Origin: Daphnia carinata
Lineage: Eukaryota; Arthropoda; Branchiopoda; Diplostraca; Daphniidae
DNA: 64,000 bases
NCBI RefSeq assembly: GCF_022539665.2
Contig: NC_081340.1
Location: 372,001 to 436,000, forward strand
Direction: 5' to 3'
The number at the start of each line of letters is the position of its first letter. Position 1 is the first letter of the stretch. Position numbers and translations under genes: made by a program. Below the pieces are notes generated by a model. It had not been told where the DNA came from and searched no databases. It worked only from the letters and a program-made list of their open reading frames with translations. Shown here one piece after another: positions 54,147 to 64,000 of this stretch.

Positions 54147-54266
54147 GTCAACGGCCATACCACGTAGAACAAACCTTGTCTCGTCAGCTCCAGGAAGTTA
54201 AGCTACGTCGGGTTCCGTTAGTACCTAGATGGGTGACCGCTTGGGAATACGGGATGCTGTTGGCAT
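54147..54266 (+). rRNA. 5S rRNA
   Basis: Consensus copy. Confidence 0.96.
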
Positions 54267-54611
54267 CAAAACTTTTATATCCACCTAGCCGTTTTTGGAT
54301 GAATCACAGGGAAGTACGAACCATCTCGCGATGAATTCTAGTATTTTCTAAAACGCCACCTAGTGGTCAGTTTTGAAATTTCATCTCCTTCCAACTAAAG
54401 GTTTTTTAAAACGAGAACACAAAAGGTATGGTACATTTCCGTGAGAAAAGTGACCTCTTTAAAGAAAGTGAATTTTATTTGTTATCATTTTTGTGGTTGA
54501 CCGAACGCGATGGTTACCAGTCCAATATCCTCAACTATATAAATCAATTGTACTTGTGCTGGTTTTAATGGACATTACTGGAGTGTATTCATTTTATTTT
54601 GGAACTGAATT

Positions 54612-54731
54612 GTCAACGGCCATACCACGTAGAACAAACCTTGTCTCGTCAGCTCCAGGAAGTTAAGCTACGTCGGGTTCCGTTAGTACCTAGATGGGTG
54701 ACCGCTTGGGAATACGGGATGCTGTTGGCAT
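54612..54731 (+). rRNA. 5S rRNA
   Basis: Consensus copy. Confidence 0.96.
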
Positions 54732-55076
54732 CAAAACTTTTATATCCACCTAGCCGTTTTTGGATGAATCACAGGGAAGTACGAACCATCTCGCGATGAA
54801 TTCTAGTATTTTCTAAAACGCCACCTAGTGGTCAGTTTTGAAATTTCATCTCCTTCCAACTAAAGGTTTTTTAAAACGAGAACACAAAAGGTATGGTACA
54901 TTTCCGTGAGAAAAGTGACCTCTTTAAAGAAAGTGAATTTTATTTGTTATCATTTTTGTGGTTGACCGAACGCGATGGTTACCAGTCCAATATCCTCAAC
55001 TATATAAATCAATTGTACTTGTGCTGGTTTTAATGGACATTACTGGAGTGTATTCATTTTATTTTGGAACTGAATT

Positions 55077-55196
55077 GTCAACGGCCATACCACGTAGAAC
55101 AAACCTTGTCTCGTCAGCTCCAGGAAGTTAAGCTACGTCGGGTTCCGTTAGTACCTAGATGGGTGACCGCTTGGGAATACGGGATGCTGTTGGCAT
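55077..55196 (+). rRNA. 5S rRNA
   Basis: Consensus copy; the next spacer has one extra T (ctggttttt). Confidence 0.96.
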
Positions 55197-55542
55197 CAAA
55201 ACTTTTATATCCACCTAGCCGTTTTTGGATGAATCACAGGGAAGTACGAACCATCTCGCGATGAATTCTAGTATTTTCTAAAACGCCACCTAGTGGTCAG
55301 TTTTGAAATTTCATCTCCTTCCAACTAAAGGTTTTTTAAAACGAGAACACAAAAGGTATGGTACATTTCCGTGAGAAAAGTGACCTCTTTAAAGAAAGTG
55401 AATTTTATTTGTTATCATTTTTGTGGTTGACCGAACGCGATGGTTACCAGTCCAATATCCTCAACTATATAAATCAATTGTACTTGTGCTGGTTTTTAAT
55501 GGACATTACTGGAGTGTATTCATTTTATTTTGGAACTGAATT

Positions 55543-55662
55543 GTCAACGGCCATACCACGTAGAACAAACCTTGTCTCGTCAGCTCCAGGAAGTTAAGCT
55601 ACGTCGGGTTCCGTTAGTACCTAGATGGGTGACCGCTTGGGAATACGGGATGCTGTTGGCAT
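55543..55662 (+). rRNA. 5S rRNA
   Basis: Consensus gene; terminator tract is T5 in place of T4. Confidence 0.95.
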
Positions 55663-56008
55663 CAAAACTTTTTATATCCACCTAGCCGTTTTTGGATGAA
55701 TCACAGGGAAGTACGAACCATCTCGCGATGAATTCTAGTATTTTCTAAAACGCCACCTAGTGGTCAGTTTTGAAATTTCATCTCCTTCCAACTAAAGGTT
55801 TTTTAAAACGAGAACACAAAAGGTATGGTACATTTCCGTGAGAAAAGTGACCTCTTTAAAGAAAGTGAATTTTATTTGTTATCATTTTTGTGGTTGACCG
55901 AACGCGATGGTTACCAGTCCAATATCCTCAACTATATAAATCAATTGTACTTGTGCTGGTTTTAATGGACATTACTGGAGTGTATTCATTTTATTTTGGA
56001 ACTGAATT

Positions 56009-56128
56009 GTCAACGGCCATACCACGTAGAACAAACCTTGTCTCGTCAGCTCCAGGAAGTTAAGCTACGTCGGGTTCCGTTAGTACCTAGATGGGTGACC
56101 GCTTGGGAATACGGGATGCTGTTGGCAT
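56009..56128 (+). rRNA. 5S rRNA
   Basis: Consensus copy. Confidence 0.96.
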
Positions 56129-56473
56129 CAAAACTTTTATATCCACCTAGCCGTTTTTGGATGAATCACAGGGAAGTACGAACCATCTCGCGATGAATTC
56201 TAGTATTTTCTAAAACGCCACCTAGTGGTCAGTTTTGAAATTTCATCTCCTTCCAACTAAAGGTTTTTTAAAACGAGAACACAAAAGGTATGGTACATTT
56301 CCGTGAGAAAAGTGACCTCTTTAAAGAAAGTGAATTTTATTTGTTATCATTTTTGTGGTTGACCGAACGCGATGGTTACCAGTCCAATATCCTCAACTAT
56401 ATAAATCAATTGTACTTGTGCTGGTTTTAATGGACATTACTGGAGTGTATTCATTTTATTTTGGAACTGAATT

Positions 56474-56593
56474 GTCAACGGCCATACCACGTAGAACAAA
56501 CCTTGTCTCGTCAGCTCCAGGAAGTTAAGCTACGTCGGGTTCCGTTAGTACCTAGATGGGTGACCGCTTGGGAATACGGGATGCTGTTGGCAT
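56474..56593 (+). rRNA. 5S rRNA
   Basis: Consensus copy. Confidence 0.96.
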
Positions 56594-56938
56594 CAAAACT
56601 TTTATATCCACCTAGCCGTTTTTGGATGAATCACAGGGAAGTACGAACCATCTCGCGATGAATTCTAGTATTTTCTAAAACGCCACCTAGTGGTCAGTTT
56701 TGAAATTTCATCTCCTTCCAACTAAAGGTTTTTTAAAACGAGAACACAAAAGGTATGGTACATTTCCGTGAGAAAAGTGACCTCTTTAAAGAAAGTGAAT
56801 TTTATTTGTTATCATTTTTGTGGTTGACCGAACGCGATGGTTACCAGTCCAATATCCTCAACTATATAAATCAATTGTACTTGTGCTGGTTTTAATGGAC
56901 ATTACTGGAGTGTATTCATTTTATTTTGGAACTGAATT

Positions 56939-57058
56939 GTCAACGGCCATACCACGTAGAACAAACCTTGTCTCGTCAGCTCCAGGAAGTTAAGCTACGT
57001 CGGGTTCCGTTAGTACCTAGATGGGTGACCGCTTGGGAATACGGGATGCTGTTGGCAT
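56939..57058 (+). rRNA. 5S rRNA
   Basis: Consensus copy. Confidence 0.96.
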
Positions 57059-57403
57059 CAAAACTTTTATATCCACCTAGCCGTTTTTGGATGAATCACA
57101 GGGAAGTACGAACCATCTCGCGATGAATTCTAGTATTTTCTAAAACGCCACCTAGTGGTCAGTTTTGAAATTTCATCTCCTTCCAACTAAAGGTTTTTTA
57201 AAACGAGAACACAAAAGGTATGGTACATTTCCGTGAGAAAAGTGACCTCTTTAAAGAAAGTGAATTTTATTTGTTATCATTTTTGTGGTTGACCGAACGC
57301 GATGGTTACCAGTCCAATATCCTCAACTATATAAATCAATTGTACTTGTGCTGGTTTTAATGGACATTACTGGAGTGTATTCATTTTATTTTGGAACTGA
57401 ATT

Positions 57404-57523
57404 GTCAACGGCCATACCACGTAGAACAAACCTTGTCTCGTCAGCTCCAGGAAGTTAAGCTACGTCGGGTTCCGTTAGTACCTAGATGGGTGACCGCTTG
57501 GGAATACGGGATGCTGTTGGCAT
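57404..57523 (+). rRNA. 5S rRNA
   Basis: Consensus copy; one extra A in the next spacer. Confidence 0.96.
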
Positions 57524-57869
57524 CAAAACTTTTATATCCACCTAGCCGTTTTTGGATGAATCACAGGGAAGTACGAACCATCTCGCGATGAATTCTAGTA
57601 TTTTCTAAAACGCCACCTAGTGGTCAGTTTTGAAATTTCATCTCCTTCCAACTAAAGGTTTTTTAAAAACGAGAACACAAAAGGTATGGTACATTTCCGT
57701 GAGAAAAGTGACCTCTTTAAAGAAAGTGAATTTTATTTGTTATCATTTTTGTGGTTGACCGAACGCGATGGTTACCAGTCCAATATCCTCAACTATATAA
57801 ATCAATTGTACTTGTGCTGGTTTTAATGGACATTACTGGAGTGTATTCATTTTATTTTGGAACTGAATT

Positions 57870-57989
57870 GTCAACGGCCATACCACGTAGAACAAACCTT
57901 GTCTCGTCAGCTCCAGGAAGTTAAGCTACGTCGGGTTCCGTTAGTACCTAGATGGGTGACCGCTTGGGAATACGGGATGCTGTTGGCAT
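57870..57989 (+). rRNA. 5S rRNA
   Basis: Consensus copy. Confidence 0.96.
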
Positions 57990-58334
57990 CAAAACTTTTA
58001 TATCCACCTAGCCGTTTTTGGATGAATCACAGGGAAGTACGAACCATCTCGCGATGAATTCTAGTATTTTCTAAAACGCCACCTAGTGGTCAGTTTTGAA
58101 ATTTCATCTCCTTCCAACTAAAGGTTTTTTAAAACGAGAACACAAAAGGTATGGTACATTTCCGTGAGAAAAGTGACCTCTTTAAAGAAAGTGAATTTTA
58201 TTTGTTATCATTTTTGTGGTTGACCGAACGCGATGGTTACCAGTCCAATATCCTCAACTATATAAATCAATTGTACTTGTGCTGGTTTTAATGGACATTA
58301 CTGGAGTGTATTCATTTTATTTTGGAACTGAATT

Positions 58335-58454
58335 GTCAACGGCCATACCACGTAGAACAAACCTTGTCTCGTCAGCTCCAGGAAGTTAAGCTACGTCGGG
58401 TTCCGTTAGTACCTAGATGGGTGACCGCTTGGGAATACGGGATGCTGTTGGCAT
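58335..58454 (+). rRNA. 5S rRNA
   Basis: Consensus copy. Confidence 0.96.
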
Positions 58455-58799
58455 CAAAACTTTTATATCCACCTAGCCGTTTTTGGATGAATCACAGGGA
58501 AGTACGAACCATCTCGCGATGAATTCTAGTATTTTCTAAAACGCCACCTAGTGGTCAGTTTTGAAATTTCATCTCCTTCCAACTAAAGGTTTTTTAAAAC
58601 GAGAACACAAAAGGTATGGTACATTTCCGTGAGAAAAGTGACCTCTTTAAAGAAAGTGAATTTTATTTGTTATCATTTTTGTGGTTGACCGAACGCGATG
58701 GTTACCAGTCCAATATCCTCAACTATATAAATCAATTGTACTTGTGCTGGTTTTAATGGACATTACTGGAGTGTATTCATTTTATTTTGGAACTGAATT

Positions 58800-58919
58800 G
58801 TCAACGGCCATACCACGTAGAACAAACCTTGTCTCGTCAGCTCCAGGAAGTTAAGCTACGTCGGGTTCCGTTAGTACCTAGATGGGTGACCGCTTGGGAA
58901 TACGGGATGCTGTTGGCAT
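58800..58919 (+). rRNA. 5S rRNA
   Basis: Consensus copy. Confidence 0.96.
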
Positions 58920-59259
58920 CAAAACTTTTATATCCACCTAGCCGTTTTTGGATGAATCACAGGGAAGTACGAACCATCTCGCGATGAATTCTAGTATTTT
59001 CTAAAACGCCACCTAGTGGTCAGTTTTGAAATTTCATCTCCTTCCAACTAAAGGTTTTTTAAAACGAGAACACAAAAGGTATGGTACATTTCCGTGAGAA
59101 AAGTGACCTCTTTAAAGAAAGTGAATTTTATTTGTTATCATTTTTGTGGTTGACCGAACGCGATGGTTACCAGTCCAATATCCTCAACTATATAAATCAA
59201 TTGTACTTGTGCTGGTTTTAATGGACATTACTGGAGTGTATTGATTTTATTTTGGAACT

Positions 59260-59379
59260 GTCAACGGCCATACCACGTAGAAAAAACCTTGTCTCGTCAG
59301 CTCCAGGAAGTTAAGCTACGTCGGGTTCCGTTAGTACCTAGATGGGTGACCGCTTGGGAATACGGGATGCTGTTGGCAT
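59260..59379 (+). rRNA. 5S rRNA, altered 5' flank
   Basis: Nt 24 is A (gtagaaaaaacc). Five bases are missing just before the gene (ggaactgtcaac for ggaactgaattgtcaac), and ttgattt replaces ttcattt upstream. Start-site choice could be affected. Confidence 0.92.
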
Positions 59380-59724
59380 CAAAACTTTTATATCCACCTA
59401 GCCGTTTTTGGATGAATCACAGGGAAGTACGAACCATCTCGCGATGAATTCTAGTATTTTCTAAAACGCCACCTAGTGGTCAGTTTTGAAATTTCATCTC
59501 CTTCCAACTAAAGGTTTTTTAAAACGAGAACACAAAAGGTATGGTACATTTCCGTGAGAAAAGTGACCTCTTTAAAGAAAGTGAATTTTATTTGTTATCA
59601 TTTTTGTGGTTGACCGAACGCGATGGTTACCAGTCCAATATCCTCAACTATATAAATCAATTGTACTTGTGCTGGTTTTAATGGACATTACTGGAGTGTA
59701 TTCATTTTATTTTGGAACTGAATT

Positions 59725-59844
59725 GTCAACGGCCATACCACGTAGAACAAACCTTGTCTCGTCAGCTCCAGGAAGTTAAGCTACGTCGGGTTCCGTTAGT
59801 ACCTAGATGGGTGACCGCTTGGGAATACGGGATGCTGTTGGCAT
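59725..59844 (+). rRNA. 5S rRNA
   Basis: Consensus copy. Confidence 0.96.
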
Positions 59845-60189
59845 CAAAACTTTTATATCCACCTAGCCGTTTTTGGATGAATCACAGGGAAGTACGAACC
59901 ATCTCGCGATGAATTCTAGTATTTTCTAAAACGCCACCTAGTGGTCAGTTTTGAAATTTCATCTCCTTCCAACTAAAGGTTTTTTAAAACGAGAACACAA
60001 AAGGTATGGTACATTTCCGTGAGAAAAGTGACCTCTTTAAAGAAAGTGAATTTTATTTGTTATCATTTTTGTGGTTGACCGAACGCGATGGTTACCAGTC
60101 CAATATCCTCAACTATATAAATCAATTGTACTTGTGCTGGTTTTAATGGACATTACTGGAGTGTATTCATTTTATTTTGGAACTGAATT

Positions 60190-60309
60190 GTCAACGGCCA
60201 TACCACGTAGAACAAACCTTGTCTCGTCAGCTCCAGGAAGTTAAGCTACGTTGGGTTCCGTTAGTACCTAGATGGGTGACCGCTTGGGAATACGGGATGC
60301 TGTTGGCAT
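60190..60309 (+). rRNA. 5S rRNA
   Basis: Complete; nt 63 is T (cgttgggttc). Confidence 0.95.
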
Positions 60310-60654
60310 CAAAACTTTTATATCCACCTAGCCGTTTTTGGATGAATCACAGGGAAGTACGAACCATCTCGCGATGAATTCTAGTATTTTCTAAAACGCC
60401 ACCTAGTGGTCAGTTTTGAAATTTCATCTCCTTCCAACTAAAGGTTTTTTAAAACGAGAACACAAAAGGTATGGTACATTTCCGTGAGAAAAGTGACCTC
60501 TTTAAAGAAAGTGAATTTTATTTGTTATCATTTTTGTGGTTGACCGAACGCGATGGTTACCAGTCCAATATCCTCAACTATATAAATCAATTGTACTTGT
60601 GCTGGTTTTAATGGACATTACTGGAGTGTATTCATTTTATTTTGGAACTGAATT

Positions 60655-60774
60655 GTCAACGGCCATACCACGTAGAACAAACCTTGTCTCGTCAGCTCCA
60701 GGAAGTTAAGCTACGTCGGGTTCCGTTAGTACCTAGATGGGTGACCTCTTGGGAATACGAGATGCTGTTGGCAT
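60655..60774 (+). rRNA. 5S rRNA, box C variant
   Basis: Complete length, but nt 93 is T and nt 106 is A (gtgacctctt, atacgag). The first change lies in box C. Confidence 0.94.
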
Positions 60775-61119
60775 CAAAACTTTTATATCCACCTAGCCGT
60801 TTTTGGATGAATCACAGGGAAGTACGAACCATCTCGCGATGAATTCTAGTATTTTCTAAAACGCCACCTAGTGGTCAGTTTTGAAATTTCATCTCCTTCC
60901 AACTAAAGGTTTTTTAAAACGAGAACACAAAAGGTATGGTACATTTCCGTGAGAAAAGTGACCTCTTTAAAGAAAGTGAATTTTATTTGTTATCATTTTT
61001 GTGGTTGACCGAACGCGATGGTTACCAGTCCAATATCCTCAACTATATAAATCAATTGTACTTGTGCTGGTTTTAATGGACATTACTGGAGTGTATTCAT
61101 TTTATTTTGGAACTGAATT

Positions 61120-61239
61120 GTCAACGGCCATACCACGTAGAACAAACCTTGTCTCGTCAGCTCCAGGAAGTTAAGCTACGTCGGGTTCCGTTAGTACCTA
61201 GATGGGTGACCGCTTGGGAATACGGGATGCTGTTGGCAT
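61120..61239 (+). rRNA. 5S rRNA
   Basis: Consensus copy. Confidence 0.96.
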
Positions 61240-61584
61240 CAAAACTTTTATATCCACCTAGCCGTTTTTGGATGAATCACAGGGAAGTACGAACCATCTC
61301 GCGATGAATTCTAGTATTTTCTAAAACGCCACCTAGTGGTCAGTTTTGAAATTTCATCTCCTTCCAACTAAAGGTTTTTTAAAACGAGAACACAAAAGGT
61401 ATGGTACATTTCCGTGAGAAAAGTGACCTCTTTAAAGAAAGTGAATTTTATTTGTTATCATTTTTGTGGTTGACCGAACGCGATGGTTACCAGTCCAATA
61501 TCCTCAACTATATAAATCAATTGTACTTGTGCTGGTTTTAATGGACATTACTGGAGTGTATTCATTTTATTTTGGAACTGAATT

Positions 61585-61704
61585 GTCAACGGCCATACCA
61601 CGTAGAACAAACCTTGTCTCGTCAGCTCCAGGAAGTTAAGCTACGTCGGGTTCCGTTAGTACCTAGATGGGTGACCGCTTGGGAATACGGGATGCTGTTG
61701 GCAT
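61585..61704 (+). rRNA. 5S rRNA
   Basis: Consensus copy. Confidence 0.96.
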
Positions 61705-62049
61705 CAAAACTTTTATATCCACCTAGCCGTTTTTGGATGAATCACAGGGAAGTACGAACCATCTCGCGATGAATTCTAGTATTTTCTAAAACGCCACCTA
61801 GTGGTCAGTTTTGAAATTTCATCTCCTTCCAACTAAAGGTTTTTTAAAACGAGAACACAAAAGGTATGGTACATTTCCGTGAGAAAAGTGACCTCTTTAA
61901 AGAAAGTGAATTTTATTTGTTATCATTTTTGTGGTTGACCGAACGCGATGGTTACCAGTCCAATATCCTCAACTATATAAATCAATTGTACTTGTGCTGG
62001 TTTTAATGGACATTACTGGAGTGTATTCATTTTATTTTGGAACTGAATT

Positions 62050-62169
62050 GTCAACGGCCATACCACGTAGAACAAACCTTGTCTCGTCAGCTCCAGGAAG
62101 TTAAGCTACGTCGGGTTCCGTTAGTACCTAGATGGGTGACCGCTTGGGAATACGGGATGCTGTTGGCAT
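62050..62169 (+). rRNA. 5S rRNA
   Basis: Consensus copy. Confidence 0.96.
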
Positions 62170-62514
62170 CAAAACTTTTATATCCACCTAGCCGTTTTTG
62201 GATGAATCACAGGGAAGTACGAACCATCTCGCGATGAATTCTAGTATTTTCTAAAACGCCACCTAGTGGTCAGTTTTGAAATTTCATCTCCTTCCAACTA
62301 AAGGTTTTTTAAAACGAGAACACAAAAGGTATGGTACATTTCCGTGAGAAAAGTGACCTCTTTAAAGAAAGTGAATTTTATTTGTTATCATTTTTGTGGT
62401 TGACCGAACGCGATGGTTACCAGTCCAATATCCTCAACTATATAAATCAATTGTACTTGTGCTGGTTTTAATGGACATTACTGGAGTGTATTCATTTTAT
62501 TTTGGAACTGAATT

Positions 62515-62634
62515 GTCAACGGCCATACCACGTAGAACAAACCTTGTCTCGTCAGCTCCAGGAAGTTAAGCTACGTCGGGTTCCGTTAGTACCTAGATGG
62601 GTGACCGCTTGGGAATACGGGATGCTGTTGGCAT
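62515..62634 (+). rRNA. 5S rRNA
   Basis: Consensus copy. Confidence 0.96.
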
Positions 62635-62979
62635 CAAAACTTTTATATCCACCTAGCCGTTTTTGGATGAATCACAGGGAAGTACGAACCATCTCGCGAT
62701 GAATTCTAGTATTTTCTAAAACGCCACCTAGTGGTCAGTTTTGAAATTTCATCTCCTTCCAACTAAAGGTTTTTTAAAACGAGAACACAAAAGGTATGGT
62801 ACATTTCCGTGAGAAAAGTGACCTCTTTAAAGAAAGTGAATTTTATTTGTTATCATTTTTGTGGTTGACCGAACGCGATGGTTACCAGTCCAATATCCTC
62901 AACTATATAAATCAATTGTACTTGTGCTGGTTTTAATGGACATTACTGGAGTGTATTCATTTTATTTTGGAACTGAATT

Positions 62980-63099
62980 GTCAACGGCCATACCACGTAG
63001 AACAAACCTTGTCTCGTCAGCTCCAGGAAGTTAAGCTACGTCGGGTTCCGTTAGTACCTAGATGGGTGACCGCTTGGGAATACGGGATGCTGTTGGCAT
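62980..63099 (+). rRNA. 5S rRNA
   Basis: Consensus copy. Confidence 0.96.
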
Positions 63100-63444
63100 C
63101 AAAACTTTTATATCCACCTAGCCGTTTTTGGATGAATCACAGGGAAGTACGAACCATCTCGCGATGAATTCTAGTATTTTCTAAAACGCCACCTAGTGGT
63201 CAGTTTTGAAATTTCATCTCCTTCCAACTAAAGGTTTTTTAAAACGAGAACACAAAAGGTATGGTACATTTCCGTGAGAAAAGTGACCTCTTTAAAGAAA
63301 GTGAATTTTATTTGTTATCATTTTTGTGGTTGACCGAACGCGATGGTTACCAGTCCAATATCCTCAACTATATAAATCAATTGTACTTGTGCTGGTTTTA
63401 ATGGACATTACTGGAGTGTATTCATTTTATTTTGGAACTGAATT

Positions 63445-63564
63445 GTCAACGGCCATACCACGTAGAACAAACCTTGTCTCGTCAGCTCCAGGAAGTTAAG
63501 CTACGTCGGGTTCCGTTAGTACCTAGATGGGTGACCGCTTGGGAATACGGGATGCTGTTGGCAT
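63445..63564 (+). rRNA. 5S rRNA
   Basis: Consensus copy, last complete gene in the window. Confidence 0.96.
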
Positions 63565-63909
63565 CAAAACTTTTATATCCACCTAGCCGTTTTTGGATGA
63601 ATCACAGGGAAGTACGAACCATCTCGCGATGAATTCTAGTATTTTCTAAAACGCCACCTAGTGGTCAGTTTTGAAATTTCATCTCCTTCCAACTAAAGGT
63701 TTTTTAAAACGAGAACACAAAAGGTATGGTACATTTCCGTGAGAAAAGTGACCTCTTTAAAGAAAGTGAATTTTATTTGTTATCATTTTTGTGGTTGACC
63801 GAACGCGATGGTTACCAGTCCAATATCCTCAACTATATAAATCAATTGTACTTGTGCTGGTTTTAATGGACATTACTGGAGTGTATTCATTTTATTTTGG
63901 AACTGAATT

Positions 63910-64000
63910 GTCAACGGCCATACCACGTAGAAAAAACCTTGTCTCGTCAGCTCCAGGAAGTTAAGCTACGTCGGGTTCCGTTAGTACCTAGATGGGTGAC
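63910..64000 (+). rRNA. 5S rRNA gene, cut by window edge
   Basis: First 91 nt; nt 24 is A, the same change as in the gene at 59260. Confidence 0.93.

Larger units (their letters stand above)
45989..64000 (+). repeat. 5S rDNA tandem array, right block (plus strand)
   Basis: Thirty-eight complete 5S units and one cut by the window edge, mostly 465 bp apart. The first spacer is type B. The next few are A-like, including a B-to-A hybrid near 47000. From about 47880 on the block is a uniform sub-type with ttgttatcattttt, tatcctcaactat and ctcgcgatgaattc. All genes are A22/G116. The uniformity over about 16 kb points to recent local amplification or homogenisation. Confidence 0.96.

Noticed and set aside
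21731-63632. A 66-codon open frame repeated in every plus-strand 5S unit
   Set aside because: It runs through the 5S gene itself, starts at a TTG and is identical because the units are. It is a chance frame in rDNA, not a protein family.

Overview
The window is eukaryotic and almost certainly animal. It is a 5S ribosomal RNA gene cluster: a tandem array of about 464-470 bp units, each with a 120-nt 5S gene and a spacer of about 345 bp, into which several classes of transposable element have inserted. BEL/Pao LTR elements are known only from animals, the hAT transposase has spliceosomal introns, and the 5S gene has the standard pol III internal promoter. An arthropod, perhaps a crustacean, is my best guess, but nothing in the sequence fixes the species. 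No single-copy host protein gene was recognised.

Layout. (1) 1-6196: 5S array on the minus strand, 13 complete genes and one cut by the window edge. (2) 6197-6296: 100 Ns, a scaffold gap. (3) 6297-15508: old element wreckage: unassigned sequence, a minus-strand Ty3/Gypsy pol relic, a 5'-truncated Tx1-like non-LTR element (family 1) carrying a solo BEL-type LTR, and a decayed Tx1-like element of a second family. Each non-LTR element ends in poly(A) fused to the 3' part of a 5S gene. (4) 15509-16126: three broken 5S pieces, now on the plus strand. (5) 16127-21049: full-length family 1 Tx1-like element with intact ORF1 and ORF2, inserted inside a 5S gene. (6) 21061-30844: plus-strand 5S array, 21 complete genes. 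(7) 30845-38721: BEL/Pao LTR retrotransposon with a truncated 5' LTR, a 1991-codon gag-pol frame, an extra Gag-like relic and a 3' LTR. (8) 38722-42209: second nearly identical family 1 ORF2 copy, 5'-truncated at the BEL LTR, ending at the same nucleotide of a 5S gene. (9) 42210-42618: one broken 5S unit. (10) 42619 to about 45988: hAT DNA transposon with an apparently intact five-exon transposase on the minus strand, also inside a 5S gene. (11) 45989-64000: plus-strand 5S array, 38 complete genes and one cut by the window edge.

How it fits together. The array looks like a niche for targeted retrotransposons. Three family 1 copies re-enter the 5S gene at nt 82-83; the full-length copy has a 4-bp duplication of nt 82-85, inside the internal promoter. 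A diverged second family re-enters the same gene about seven nucleotides upstream. BEL-type LTR elements have in turn inserted twice into the Tx1-like copies. Spacer subtypes form contiguous blocks, as expected from local homogenisation. Each spacer carries a CTCF-like motif. Several junctions (the gap with inversion, the 3' UTR mosaic at 20738-21060, the half-LTR at 30845 and the missing hAT 5' end) may be real rearrangements or assembly artefacts and need read-level checks.
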